64,000 nt of DNA from Mycolicibacter senuensis (GCF_002101885.1 NZ_LQPS01000037.1:1-64000); one strand, 5' to 3'; shown: positions 28,717 through 41,500, counted from the stretch's first letter. Numbers and translations are program-made. Notes: generated by a model not told the origin, from the letters alone.

Positions 28717-31059
28717 ATGACCACCGAAGCGACAGAGATGGGCACCCCGAGCAGCGATTCCGGGCGCGCCGAAGCATTGGTCGGCAAGGGCTGGGCCCAG
28801 GGCGTGGCCCTGGTGATGATCTTCGGGTTCCTGGTGATGGGGATCCTGGCCTACCGCACCTACACCGCATCCATGCCGATGCCGGACAAGGTCGTGACCG
28901 AGACCGGCGAGCAGTTGTTCACCGGCGACGAAATCACCCGCGGCCAGACGCTGTTCCAGGCCCGCGGTCTGATGCAGTACGGCTCGATCCTCGGCCACGG
29001 CGCCTACCTCGGCCCGGACTACACCGCCGAATACCTGCGGTTGGCCACCGACAACGTGACCGCCCAGTTCGAAGCAGAGGGCGTGGTCAACCCGCACGAG
29101 GAAGTGGTCGCCGAGTTCCGGACCAACCGCTACAACGCCGACACGTCAACGCTGGTCTTCACCGACAAGCAGGCCCGCGCGTTCGACGACATCACGCGCC
29201 ACTACGCCGAGTACTTCGGTGAGGCCACCACCAAATACGGTCTGCTGCCCAACATGATCACCGACCCGGGTGAGATCCACGACCTGACCGCGTTCTTCGC
29301 CTGGACCGCCTGGGCCGCGGCGGCCGACCGACCCGGCCACAACTACAGCTACACCAACAACTGGCCGTCGGAGCCCCGCGTCGACAACGGTCCCACCGGA
29401 TCGGTCGTGGTGTGGTCGGTGCTGTCGCTGATCGCGCTGCTCGGCGGGATCGGGATCATGTTCACCATCTACGGCCGGTGGAGCCAGAACATCGGCTGGC
29501 ACGGCGCCGAGACGACCAAGCTCAAGTTTCGCCAGCCCGGCGAGGTGCCGCTGACCCGCTCGCAGCGTGCCGCGATCTGGATCTTCGCCGTGGTCGCGGT
29601 GCTGTTCTTGATCCAAACGCTGCTGGGCGGCGCCGTCGAGCACTACCGCGCGGACCTGGCGGAGTTCTACGGCATCGACCTGGCCAAGCTGCTGCCCTAC
29701 AACCTGGCCCGCACCTGGCACCTGCAGCTGTCGCTGTTCTGGACGGCGGCGGCGTTCCTGGCCGGCGGGATCTTCCTGGTGCCGTTCATCACCCGCCGCG
29801 AACCCACCAAGCAGTCGTGGCTGGTCTACGGGCTGCTCGGCGCGCTCGCGGTGGTGGTCTTCGGATCCATGGCATTCGAGGCGCTGTCGATCTTCGGGAT
29901 GATCGAGCCGGGCACCGCCCTCTCCCAGCAGTGGGAGTTCCTGGACCTGCCACGGGTGTTCCAGGTGCTGCTGATCATCGGCCTGTTCCTGTGGATCTTC
30001 ATCATCTGGCGCGGCATGCGCGCCAAGCTGGCGTCCACCTCGAAGCTGAATCTGCCCTGGGTGTTCTTCTTCACCGGCCTGACCATCCCGGCCTTCTACG
30101 CGGTCAGCCTGCTCGCCGGCAGCGAAACACACTTCTCGGTCGCCGACTTCTGGCGGTTCTGGATGGTGCACCTGTGGGTGGAGGACTTCCTGGAGCTGTT
30201 CACCACGGCGATGGTGGCGTACCTCTTCGTGCAGCTCGGGGTGGTACGTGAGCGCGTCGCGCTGCTGGTGATCTTCCTCGACATCATCTTGTACTCCGCC
30301 GGCGGCGTGATCGGCACCATGCACCACCTGTACTTCTCCGGCACCCCGGTGGAGCACATGGCCCTGGGCGCGTTCTTCTCCGCCGCCGAGGTCATCCCGC
30401 TGACCTTCCTGACCGTGGAGGCGTGGGCGTTCCTGCAGCTGGGTGCTCGCCAGGAAGCCGGCGGCGAGCACAACTTCCCGGCCCGCTGGGCGGTGATGTT
30501 CCTGGTCGCGGTCGGGTTCTGGAACTTCCTGGGGGCGGGCATCTTCGGCTTCCTGATCAACCTCCCGGTGGTGTCCTACTACGAGATCGGCACCGCGCTG
30601 ACCGCCAACCACGCGCACGCGGCGATGTTCGGGGTCTACGGCATGCTCGCGGTGGCGCTGGCGATGTTCGCGTTCCGCTATGTGATCCCGGCGGACAAAT
30701 GGCCGAACAAGCTGGCCCGACTCTCGTTCTGGAGCATGAACATCGGACTGGCCTGGATGGTGTTCGTCACGCTGCTGCCGCTGGGTGTGCTGCAGCTGTT
30801 CCACTCGGTCAACGCCGGCTACTTCGAGGCACGGTCGCTGGGCTACATCACCAAGCCGGGCAACGCCCTGCTGGAGTGGATGCGGTTGCCGGGCGACTTG
30901 ATCGTCATCGTCGGCGGCGTGCTGCCCTTCTGCTGGATCGCCTGGATCGCGTTGCGCAACTTCCGTTCCGGTGAGACGGTCGACGAGTTGCCGGAGCACC
31001 CGCTCTACGCCACGGTGACGGTCGGCGCGGATGCTGACGCTTCCGAAACGGAGAGCTGA
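28717..31059 (+). CDS. norZ: Quinol-dependent nitric oxide reductase (NorZ/qNor)
   Basis: 780 residues. An N-terminal TM is followed by a soluble cytochrome-c-like extension without a heme CxxCH motif, which is typical of qNOR. About a dozen TM helices of the heme-copper oxidase fold come next. Likely metal-site segments: LARTWHLQLSLFW, VHLWVEDFLELF (FeB His plus Glu), GTMHHLYFSG and ANHAHAAMFGVYG. It reduces 2 NO to N2O using menaquinol at the membrane. The common family motif is WVEGFFE; here it is WVEDFLE. It heads an operon with the two following genes. Confidence 0.9.
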   Translation: MTTEATEMGTPSSDSGRAEALVGKGWAQGVALVMIFGFLVMGILAYRTYTASMPMPDKVVTETGEQLFTGDEITRGQTLFQARGLMQYGSILGHGAYLGPDYTAEYLRLATDNVTAQFEAEGVVNPHEEVVAEFRTNRYNADTSTLVFTDKQARAFDDITRHYAEYFGEATTKYGLLPNMITDPGEIHDLTAFFAWTAWAAAADRPGHNYSYTNNWPSEPRVDNGPTGSVVVWSVLSLIALLGGIGIMFTIYGRWSQNIGWHGAETTKLKFRQPGEVPLTRSQRAAIWIFAVVAVLFLIQTLLGGAVEHYRADLAEFYGIDLAKLLPYNLARTWHLQLSLFWTAAAFLAGGIFLVPFITRREPTKQSWLVYGLLGALAVVVFGSMAFEALSIFGMIEPGTALSQQWEFLDLPRVFQVLLIIGLFLWIFIIWRGMRAKLASTSKLNLPWVFFFTGLTIPAFYAVSLLAGSETHFSVADFWRFWMVHLWVEDFLELFTTAMVAYLFVQLGVVRERVALLVIFLDIILYSAGGVIGTMHHLYFSGTPVEHMALGAFFSAAEVIPLTFLTVEAWAFLQLGARQEAGGEHNFPARWAVMFLVAVGFWNFLGAGIFGFLINLPVVSYYEIGTALTANHAHAAMFGVYGMLAVALAMFAFRYVIPADKWPNKLARLSFWSMNIGLAWMVFVTLLPLGVLQLFHSVNAGYFEARSLGYITKPGNALLEWMRLPGDLIVIVGGVLPFCWIAWIALRNFRSGETVDELPEHPLYATVTVGADADASETES

Positions 31060-31064
31060 CGACG

Positions 31065-31721
31065 ATGACGATGCCGGGAGCGTGGGTGTGGCTGATGTCC
31101 GGCTACGCCCTGCTCCTGCTCGTCTTCGCATGGGGCTTCGACGCCATGGCCAGGCGGACCTCCGGCCGCGCCGCCCAGTGGCGCACCGGCAAGTTCGCCT
31201 ACCACGAGGATCACGACGCCTGGAAATGCCCGGAGGACCAGTGGCTCTGGCCGACGTCGTTCGACCCGGACAACCGGGTGATGCGCTACCGCGCCACGCC
31301 GTCGATCTGCAACGCCTGCCCGGTCAAGGACACCTGCACCACGTCGAATCACGGCCGGGAGATCAGCCGTCCGGTGGACCCGTGGCCGCATTCGGAGGCG
31401 GGCCGGTTCCACCGGGGCATCGCCTGTGCGGTAGCCGGATTCGGGGTGGTCATGCCGCTGGCGACGCTGATCGCCAACCACCGGTCCGGCGACGTCCTGG
31501 TGCTGGGTGCGACGATCCTGATCGTGCTGGCCGGCGGTTCCCCACTGGTGCGGCATCTGTGGAACACTCCGTCGAACGCCCCCACCGAGACGCCGGGCCC
31601 GGCCGGCGGGCAAGCGCAGGTCGAGCAGGTCGAAGCGGCCATCGACCGGTACTCCACCCGGTGGGGCGGTTTCTCGGAGAGTTCGTCGACGGCCGGGACC
31701 AGGAAGGCAGCACGCAAATGA
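31065..31721 (+). CDS. Small membrane protein with a Cys cluster, in the NO reductase operon
   Basis: 218 residues. One TM is at about 5-25 and two more hydrophobic segments at about 119-163. Between them is a soluble loop with Cys55 and Cys82-x2-Cys85-x5-Cys91 (NACPVKDTCTTSNHGREI). The C-x2-C-P-x4-C-TTS segment resembles the zinc-ribbon piece found in some IS transposases (CPxxxxCT), here inside a membrane protein with no catalytic core. It lies 5 nt after norZ and overlaps the slipin gene by ATGA. A metal-binding or redox role with NO reductase is inference only. Confidence 0.7.
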   Translation: MTMPGAWVWLMSGYALLLLVFAWGFDAMARRTSGRAAQWRTGKFAYHEDHDAWKCPEDQWLWPTSFDPDNRVMRYRATPSICNACPVKDTCTTSNHGREISRPVDPWPHSEAGRFHRGIACAVAGFGVVMPLATLIANHRSGDVLVLGATILIVLAGGSPLVRHLWNTPSNAPTETPGPAGGQAQVEQVEAAIDRYSTRWGGFSESSSTAGTRKAARK

Positions 31722-32515
31722 GTGAAGGGCTCATCACCGTGGTGGTGCTCGTGATCGCGGCGCTGGCTGTGCTGGCCTACTTCTCTATTCGGGTGCTGCC
31801 GCAATACGAACGGGGCGTCGTCTTCCGGGTGGGCCATGCCCGTCCGCTCTACCAGCCCGGTTTGCGGTTCCTGATTCCGCTGGTGGACAAGATGATCCGC
31901 GTCGACGAACGGGTCGTGACGCTCACCATCCCGCCGCAGGAGGTGATCACCCGCGACAACGTTCCCGCCCGGGTGAACGCGGTGGTGATGTTCCAGGTGG
32001 TCGATCCGCTCAAAGCGATTCTGGCCGTCGAGAACTACGCGGTCGCCACCTCCCAGATCGCCCAGACCACCCTGCGCTCACTGCTGGGCCGGGCCGACCT
32101 GGACACCTTGCTGGCCCACCGTGACGACCTCAACGCCGACCTGCGCACCATCATCGACAAGCAGACCGAGCCGTGGGGCGTGCAGGTCCGGGTGGTCGAG
32201 ATCAAGGACGTCGAGATCCCCGAATCGATGCAGCGGGCGATGGCCCGCGAGGCCGAGGCCGAGCGTGAACGCCGGGCGAAGGTCATCAACGCCCGTGGTG
32301 AACTGCAGGCCTCCGAGGAACTGAGCCAGGCCGCCGAGACACTGTCGCGTAATCCGGCGTCGCTGCAACTGCGTTATCTGCAAACCCTTTTGGAACTCGG
32401 CGCCGACCAGAACTCGACGGTGGTGTTCCCGCTGCCGGTAGACATCATCACGCCGTTCCTGGGCGGCGCGGCCCAGGCGCTGCGTGCCACCGAGCGGGAT
32501 ACCACAGCCGACTGA
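31718..32515 (+). CDS. SPFH/slipin-family membrane scaffold protein
   Basis: 265 residues: one N-terminal TM (about 4-24) and an SPFH domain (YERGVVFRVGHARPLYQPG ... VTLTIPPQEVITRDNV ... AILAVENYAVATSQIAQTTLRSL). A helical region with AREAEAERERRAKVINARGE follows, then an oligomerisation end. Slipins form membrane microdomains. The ATG overlaps the stop of the Cys-cluster protein, so it is coupled to the NO reductase operon. It may organise the membrane around the reductase, or interact with a protease as other slipins do. Confidence 0.9.
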   Translation: MSEGLITVVVLVIAALAVLAYFSIRVLPQYERGVVFRVGHARPLYQPGLRFLIPLVDKMIRVDERVVTLTIPPQEVITRDNVPARVNAVVMFQVVDPLKAILAVENYAVATSQIAQTTLRSLLGRADLDTLLAHRDDLNADLRTIIDKQTEPWGVQVRVVEIKDVEIPESMQRAMAREAEAERERRAKVINARGELQASEELSQAAETLSRNPASLQLRYLQTLLELGADQNSTVVFPLPVDIITPFLGGAAQALRATERDTTAD

Positions 32516-32520
32516 GGCGG

Positions 32521-33291
32521 TCAGCGGGCCACCATCCCGCCGTCGGCGTGCAGGGTCTGCCCGGTGATGAAGCTGCCCGCGTCGGAGACCAGTAGCAGCG
32601 CCGGGCCGACCATCTCCTCGGGGTCGGCGATGCGCCGCTGCAAAGTGGCAGCCCGCAATGATTCGATGAACTCCGGCGGGTTGTTGCGCACCATGTCGGT
32701 ATCGACCGGTCCCGGGGCGAGCGCATTGACGCGGATCCGCGATGAGGCGAACTCCGCGGCCATGGATCGGGTGAAGGAAACCAGTGCCGCCTTCGCCGCC
32801 GAGTACATCGACGTCGCCGGCGAATAGACGAAGGCTCCGGCCGACACCATGTTCAGGACCGCGGCCCGGCCGCTGGCGCGCAGGTGCGGTAGCGCCGCTT
32901 GAACCAGCAGCACCGGCCCCTGAAGATTCACCGCGAACGACTTGCTCAATGCCTCGGGGGTGATCTCGCCCAACGGCTGGGCGAGCGCATTGGCCGCATT
33001 GTTGATGACGATGTCGATGCCGCCGAACCGCTCGACCGCGGTGTCGACCAGCTGCTGGATCGCGTCGACGTCGCCGAGATGCGTCGGCACTCCGATGGCG
33101 TCGGCGCCGGCCGCGGAGAGTTGTCGGGCGGCGCGCTCGCACGCATCGCTCTTGCGGCTGGCCACGACGACCTTCGCGCCGGCGGCGGCCAGGCCGTGCG
33201 CCACCGACAATCCGATGCCGCGAGTACCTCCGGTCACGATGGCGGTGCGGCCGGTCAGGTCGAACAACGCGTTGAGGGCGGACCGGTCCAC
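32521..33291 (-). CDS. SDR-family oxidoreductase
   Basis: 256 residues of classical SDR: VTGGTRGIGLSVA (NAD(P) motif), NNAANAL, catalytic Ser in LNMVSAGAF, Tyr/Lys in SMYSAAKAALV, and PGPVDTDM. The C-terminal segment GQTLHADGGM is typical of FabG-like enzymes. It is convergent with the slipin gene and divergent from dosR. A GGGGCTTTTTACCC motif between it and dosR might be a DosR site. The substrate is unknown. Confidence 0.85.
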   Translation of the reverse strand: MDRSALNALFDLTGRTAIVTGGTRGIGLSVAHGLAAAGAKVVVASRKSDACERAARQLSAAGADAIGVPTHLGDVDAIQQLVDTAVERFGGIDIVINNAANALAQPLGEITPEALSKSFAVNLQGPVLLVQAALPHLRASGRAAVLNMVSAGAFVYSPATSMYSAAKAALVSFTRSMAAEFASSRIRVNALAPGPVDTDMVRNNPPEFIESLRAATLQRRIADPEEMVGPALLLVSDAGSFITGQTLHADGGMVAR

Positions 33292-33340
33292 TGCGACCTC
33301 CTTGTCGGGGATTGCCGATACTACTTCCGGGCAGCGGATC

Positions 33341-33354
33341 GGGGCTTTTTACCC
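33341..33354 (+). promoter_or_regulatory. Possible degenerate DosR box upstream of dosR
   Basis: GGGGCTTTTTACCC resembles the DosR consensus GGGACTTnnGnCCC but departs from it at several positions. It lies in the 122-bp region between the divergent SDR gene and dosR. DosR is known to autoregulate in M. tuberculosis, which makes the site plausible, but the match is weak. Confidence 0.3.
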
Positions 33355-33413
33355 TGTGAATCCGCGGGCTGCGCCGCTACGGTGGTCAGTGCCGTCAGCG
33401 GAGAGGACGCAAT

Positions 33414-35754
<2,341 letters not shown>

Positions 35755-35769
35755 CCCTCGGCGGCACCC

Positions 35770-36858
35770 TCAGACACACACCGCGAGGTTCCCGGCTTCA
35801 GCCGGGTTGGCCGGCCGATCACCGGCGGTCAGCCATTCCACGGTGTCGTTGAGGAAACGCCGCGGGGTCGCCGGCAGCGGGTCGGCGTTGATCGGGGCCC
35901 AGCCCACCCGCAGCAGCATCTGCGGATAGCCGCTGGTGCCGAAGACGTCGCGGCGTACCGCGGCACGGGTTTCGGCGATCTCGAGCGGCTCGGTGACCGG
36001 GCAGCTGGCCAGCCCCAGCGCCGTCGCGGTCAGCAACACCACGCTGGTGGCCTCACCGGCACGCAGTTGCGACAGCCGGTCGTCGTGCTCGGTGCCCAAC
36101 GCCAGCATCACCGCGCGGTCCTCGGCCGGGTTGGCTCCGGGCGGCTGGGCCAGCAGCGGGTCGGCGAACAGCCGCCCCGGAATCGGCGCGCCGGTACTCG
36201 GCGTCGGAACACTGCGTGCCGGGACGCCGGCCACCGACCCGTACCGACCACTCCAGGTGGTCAGCTCGGCGAGGTAGTCGTAGTCGGTCCGGTGGGCGAA
36301 AACAGCTTGAGCCACCACGGTATTCAGCTGGTCGAGCGCGTCGATTCGGCGCAGCATCACCCCGGTGCGGGCGGCGCGGGCGCCCATCAGCGCGATGTCG
36401 GCCGCCGCCACCGGCCAGCCGCTGAAGCACCGGCGGTCGGTGCGCCGGCGCGGGATCGCCGCGGCCAGTGCGACGTCCACCTGATCGGGGGCGTGTTCGG
36501 GCTGCTGTCCGGGATCGGTGTCGCACAGCTCGATGGTGGCCAGATGGTAGGGGTCGGCCGGATCGGGCAGCCGGTGCACCTTGCACCGCCGGCCCAGCGC
36601 GGCCAGTGCGACCACGCAATGGTGTAGCGCCGCACCGCAACTCAAGATCAGACCGCGGCCGTCGGGATCCACGCTGCGCAGGTGCAGATCGGGGTTGGCG
36701 AACAGCTCCAGTACAGGCTGCTGTGTCGCCAGCTGCACCTTCCAGCGCCACGGCTGGGAGTTGTGCACCGACGGTGCGCGGGCTGCCAGCTGCAGCGCAG
36801 TGCGAACGGTCTCCCGAACGGCCGCGGTGGCTTGGTAGCCAGCAGGCTGTTCATCCAC
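35770..36858 (-). CDS. Acg-family nitroreductase-fold protein (Rv3131-like)
   Basis: About 362 residues from GTG 36858, which has AAAGGGGG at SD distance; longer upstream extensions have no support. The fold is that of duplicated nitroreductases: AARAPSVHNSQPWRWKV at the N-terminus and RRRTDRRCFSGWPV mid-protein. The C-terminal part is VLLTATALGLASCPVTEPLE followed by GYPQMLLRVGWAP. Members (Acg/Rv2032, Rv3127, Rv3131) belong to the DosR regulon and bind FMN. It is convergent with dosS and divergent from tgs1, as Rv3131 is. Confidence 0.9.
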   Translation of the reverse strand: MDEQPAGYQATAAVRETVRTALQLAARAPSVHNSQPWRWKVQLATQQPVLELFANPDLHLRSVDPDGRGLILSCGAALHHCVVALAALGRRCKVHRLPDPADPYHLATIELCDTDPGQQPEHAPDQVDVALAAAIPRRRTDRRCFSGWPVAAADIALMGARAARTGVMLRRIDALDQLNTVVAQAVFAHRTDYDYLAELTTWSGRYGSVAGVPARSVPTPSTGAPIPGRLFADPLLAQPPGANPAEDRAVMLALGTEHDDRLSQLRAGEATSVVLLTATALGLASCPVTEPLEIAETRAAVRRDVFGTSGYPQMLLRVGWAPINADPLPATPRRFLNDTVEWLTAGDRPANPAEAGNLAVCV

Positions 36859-37007
36859 GGTCCGGGCCCCCTTTCTGCGGTCATGGGCCCCGGGCTGAAT
36901 TCGGCGAGCCTGCCAGAGCCCGTGACCCTTTGAGCATCGTCTTTCCACCGTGCACCCGGACAGGGGAGGAAGGCCCGCGCCGCCACGCCGTTGGGCCTTG
37001 CGCACTC

Positions 37008-37021
37008 GGGACTTGTGGCCC
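37008..37021 (+). promoter_or_regulatory. DosR box upstream of tgs1
   Basis: GGGACTTGTGGCCC matches the DosR consensus GGGACTTnnGnCCC at every fixed position. It lies 61 bp before the tgs1 start and 150 bp from the divergent Acg-family start, so it could serve both. In M. tuberculosis tgs1 is one of the most strongly DosR-induced genes. A weaker GGTCATGGGCCCC lies at 36879-36891. Confidence 0.8.
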
Positions 37022-37081
37022 TGCCGGTTCGCCCGGCTCGCGCGGATCATAAGACCTGGACCAGTGCAGGAGGTCAGCATC

Positions 37082-38527
37082 GTGGAGCAATTGACGACAC
37101 TGGACGCAGGTTTCTTGGAGGCCGAGGACTCCGACCGCCACATCAGTCTGGCGATCGGCGGGTTGATCGTCTTGGAGGGCCCGCCACCGGATTACGCCAC
37201 GCTGATCTCCACCCTGGGTGCCCGGATCAGCGGCTGCCGGCGGTTCGGCCAGAAGCTGCAGCTGCATCCGCTCGACCTGGTGCCGCCCCGGTGGGTGGAC
37301 GACCCCGGCTTCGACATGGCGCACCATGTGCGTCGAGTCGCCCTGCCGCGCCCCGGCGACGACGCCGAACTGTTCCGCTTCGTCGCCGACCAGATGGCCC
37401 GCCGGATGGACCGGGATCGACCGCTGTGGCACATCTGGGTGATCGAGGGGCTGACCGATGACCGGTGGGCCATGCTGATCCAGGTCCATCACTGCGTGGG
37501 CGACGGGATCGCGACGTCGCACCTGTTCACCGGGCTCTGCGATGAAAGCGGCGACCTGGGCGACCGGGTGGCGAGTTTCGCCGGCCACCTTCCTAGCTCG
37601 CACGAATCACATTCGGGCGAATGGCATTTCGGACTTCCCACCGTGAACAGCAGCCCTGCGGCCTGGGCCGCCGAGCTGTGGAATGTGTCGACCGCGATCA
37701 GCGCAGCGGCGGTGCGGGCGGCCCGCGGCACCGTCGAGCTGACCGCCGGGCTGCTACGCTCCGGCACCCCCACCGCGTTGAACGGACCGATGAGCGCCAT
37801 GCGCCGGTACAGCTCGGCGAAGGTATCGCTCGCCGACATCAGTCAGATCTGTCAGGCGTTCGACGTGACCCTCAACGATGTCGCGCTGGCCGGCTTGACC
37901 GAGGCCTACCGCGGCATGCTGAACCGCCGCGGCGAACGCCCGCTGCCCGAAACGCTGCGCACCCTGGTCCCGGTGTCCACGCGCGGCGGCGATGCCGTCG
38001 GCGCGACCGACAATCGGGTGTCGGTGATGCTGCCCTGCCTGCCGGTGGAGGAGGACAACCCGGTGCGGCGGCTGAAGCTGGTGCACGCGCGGCTGAGCCG
38101 AACCAAGCGCACCGGGCAGCGCCAAGCCGGCAGCGTGTTCGTCTCGGCGGCCAACCACATTCCGTTCCCGCTGACCGCGTGGGCGGTGCGGCTGTTGACG
38201 CGGCTGCCTCAGCAGGGTGTCACCACGCTGGCGACCAATGTGCCGGGGCCGTCGGAGACCCTGCACATCATGGGCCGCCCCGTGCTCGAGGTGCTTCCGG
38301 TGCCGCCGATCGCGCTGCAGTTGCGGTCCGGGGTGGCGATGCTGAGCTACGCCGAGAGCCTGTTCTTCGGAGTCCTGGCCGACTACGACACCATGCCCGA
38401 CGTCGACGAATTCGCCCGCAGCATCGAGACGGCGGTGGCCCGCCTGCTGTCCAGTGCCAAGCGACGGAAGACGCTGCGGGAGCAAGCCAAGCGCCGGCAC
38501 CTTTCGCTGGCAGCCGGCACCGCCTGA
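37082..38527 (+). CDS. tgs1: Triacylglycerol synthase of the WS/DGAT family (Tgs1)
   Basis: 481 residues. GTG 37082 follows AGGAGG with 7-nt spacing and gives MEQLTTLDAGFLEAED, as in Tgs1. The catalytic HHCVGDG (136-142) is intact. Other conserved parts are PLWHIWVIEGL, NDVALAGLTEAYR and TLATNVPGPSETLHIMG. It esterifies diacylglycerol with acyl-CoA to store triacylglycerol during hypoxia. A perfect DosR box lies upstream. The contrast with the degenerate motif in the Tgs3-like protein in this window is clear. Confidence 0.94.
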   Translation: MEQLTTLDAGFLEAEDSDRHISLAIGGLIVLEGPPPDYATLISTLGARISGCRRFGQKLQLHPLDLVPPRWVDDPGFDMAHHVRRVALPRPGDDAELFRFVADQMARRMDRDRPLWHIWVIEGLTDDRWAMLIQVHHCVGDGIATSHLFTGLCDESGDLGDRVASFAGHLPSSHESHSGEWHFGLPTVNSSPAAWAAELWNVSTAISAAAVRAARGTVELTAGLLRSGTPTALNGPMSAMRRYSSAKVSLADISQICQAFDVTLNDVALAGLTEAYRGMLNRRGERPLPETLRTLVPVSTRGGDAVGATDNRVSVMLPCLPVEEDNPVRRLKLVHARLSRTKRTGQRQAGSVFVSAANHIPFPLTAWAVRLLTRLPQQGVTTLATNVPGPSETLHIMGRPVLEVLPVPPIALQLRSGVAMLSYAESLFFGVLADYDTMPDVDEFARSIETAVARLLSSAKRRKTLREQAKRRHLSLAAGTA

Positions 38528-38547
38528 ATCAACGCCGCGGCTCGCGG

Positions 38548-41500
38548 TCAGAAGGAACCAGCGAACTCCGGCACCAGGTCGTTCCCCAGGGCGGACCACA
38601 GGTCGGCTGCTGCGCCCGAGGCGAAGTCCGTGGCATCGGCTGCGCCGGCGGCCGGTGCGCCCAGCAACTCGGCGATCTGTTGCGGCAGGTCGTTGAAGAG
38701 CAGCGGCATCAGCCCGCCGAACCACCCACCGTCGAGGGTGAAGGCGTCGAAGTCGCTCAGGCCCAAGCCGTCCAGCAGTCCGCCCAAGTTCAGGTTGCCT
38801 GCCAGGTCACCCAGCAGGTCGCCCAGCCCGAGGTCCCAGGTGCCCAGCCCACCGAGCAGACCGCCCAGTGTCATGTCGCCCAGCCCGACGCCGCTCAGCA
38901 GGTCGGGCAGCGTCATCTCCCCCAGCCCGACATCGCCGAGCAGGGCGGGCAGGTTCAGGTCGCCCAGCCCGAGGCCGTCGAACAGCCCATCGAGGGTCAG
39001 GTCGTCCATGCCCAGATCAGCCAGTAACCCGGGCAGCGTGACGTCGGCCAGTTCCAGCGCATCCAGCAGCCCCGGCAGGGTGAAGGCACCGGTACCCAGG
39101 TTGGCCAACAGCTCACCGAGCGTCAGATCGCCCACACCCAGGCCGCCCAGCAGACCGGGCAGAGTCAGATCGCCCAGGCCCAGATCGGTCAACAGGGCGG
39201 GCACGAACACCCCACCGATGCCCAGACCGCTCAGCAGGCCCGACAGCGTCGCGTCACCGAGCCCCAGATCGGTCAGCAGCGACGGCAGCGTCGCGCCACC
39301 CAGCCCCAGATCGGTCAGCAACCCCGACAGCGTGAAGTCACCGGTGCCCAAGTCACCGAGCACCTCGCTCAGAGTCAGATCGCCCACACCCAGGTTGCCG
39401 ACCACCCCCGCGAGCGTGACGTCGCCCAGGCCCAGGTTCTCCAGCAGACCGGGCAGGAAGAAGCCGCCGATGCCGAGGTTGCCCAACAGGCCCGCGAGCG
39501 TCGCGTCACCCAGGCCCAGATCGCTCAGCAGCGACGGCAGCGTCGCGTCACCCAGCCCCAGATCGGTCAGCAACCCCGACAGCGTGAAGTTGCCGGTGCC
39601 CAGATCACTCAGCAGCCCGCCCAGGGTGAGGTCCTGCAGGCCCAGCCCTTCCAACAGCCCGGGCAACGTCAGGCCACCCATGTTCAGCCCGCCCAGCAGA
39701 GACCCCAGGCCGAGATCACTCAGCTGCAGGTTGTCCAGCAACCCGCCCAGCGTCAGGTCGCTCAGGTTCAGGTTGCCCAGCAGGGCGCCCAGGGTGAGGT
39801 CGCCCGTCGCCAGGTTGCCCACCAGCGCACCCAGCGTCATGTCGCCGAGCCCCAGGTTGTTGACCAGGCCCGGCAGCGTGAGGTTGCCGACCAGGCTTTG
39901 CAGCAAGTTGGCCAGGTTCACGTCGTCGATACCCAGGGCGCCCAGCAGACCGTCGAGGTTCATCGCCCCCAACGTCAGGCTGCCGACCACATCGTTCAGT
40001 GACATGGATCCGATGCCCAGGTTGTCGAGCAGTTGCGGCAGGCTCACGCCCAGACCCAGGTTGTTCAGTAGGCCGACCAGGTTGTCGTCGCCGAGGCCCA
40101 CCGCGTTCAGCAGGCCGTTGAGGCTCATGTGTTCTAGCCCCAAGACCTGCAGCAGGCCGTTGTGTCCGATCCAGCCCAGACGGAAATTGCCCAAGCCCAG
40201 GTTCAACATGATCAGCGGCAATGTCATGTCGTAGAGCCCCAGGCCGTGCAACACGCCGCTGAGGCTCACTCCGGCGCCCTGCTCGGCGATGTTGCCCAGC
40301 AGCGCGTCCAGGGTCACGTTGAGGCCGAAGAAGTCCAGCAGACCGCCGACGGTGATACCGGTCGCATCGATGGCGCCGTTGAGGTTGACGGCATCCAGGG
40401 CGTCGTTGATCAACCCGAGGTCGATCCCCAAGGCACTGAACAGCGAGCCCACACCCAGGGTCACATCGAAATCGTGCAGCAGCCCGCCCAGGCCCTGCTG
40501 CCCGACGCCGACCGTGTTCAACACATCCACGAGGGTCAAATTGCCCATACCGAGGTTGTTGACCAGGCTGTGCAGGCCCATGGTGCCCAACCCCATGTTG
40601 GTGATCATGGTGCCGATGCTGATGTCGCCCAGCCCGAGGTTGTTCAGCATGTCTTTGACGACCAGGCCGTTCATGTCCAGGTTGTAGAGCAGGGTGTGCA
40701 GGCTCATCCCGCCCAGACCCAGGTCGCCCAGCAGGCCGCCCAGGCTCTGGCCGCCCAGCCCGAGGCTGGTGAGCACGCCGGGCAGCGTCGTGGTTCCCAG
40801 CAGGGCGCCGACCACACCGGACAGCGTCATGTCGCCCATGTCCAGGTCGCCCAACAGCTCGGGCAGCGTGGTGCCGCCGGCGCCGATGCCGCCGACCAGC
40901 CCACCCAGGGTCATATCGCTCAGCCCGAGGTCACCGATCAGGCCGGGCAGCGTCGTGGCGCCCAAGCCGATGCCGGTCAGCAGTCCACTGAGATCCAGGT
41001 TGTCCAGGCCGACCGCACCGACCAGGTTGCCCACGCTCAGGTCGGTCAGGTTCAAGGTGCCCACCAGACCACCCAGCGTCACGTCTGCGGTGCCCAGCCC
41101 TGCGAGCAGGCTGCCCAGGGTCAGATCGCTCATTCCCAGGTCGTCGACCAGTTCGGGCAGCGTGGTCCCACCCAATCCGATGTCAGCCAGCAACGCGCTG
41201 ACGTTCAGGTTGCCCAGTCCGACGCCGTCGAGGAACCCGACCAGCGTGGTGTCACCCAACCCGACGCCGTCGAGCAATCCGGGCAGCGTCATATGACCCA
41301 GCCCGGCGCCGGTGAGCAGCCCGGGCAGCGTCATGTCGCCGAGCCCGATACCGTCCAACAGCCCGGTCAGTGTGGTGTCGCCCAGTCCTAGGTCCTCGAT
41401 CAGGTCGGGCAGCGTGGTCCCGCCCAACCCGACCGCGCCCAGCAGCGCGCTGACGTTCAGGCCGCCCAAGCCCACACCATCTAGCAATCCGACCAGGGTG

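Noticed and set aside
29146..31131. Long minus-strand open frame opposite norZ
   Set aside because: It is Arg/His/Gln-rich shadow sequence without any motif, and the plus-strand qNOR is certain.
36879..36891. GGTCATGGGCCCC as a second DosR box for the Acg-family gene
   Set aside because: The match to GGGACTTnnGnCCC is poor; only the site at 37008-37021 is convincing.
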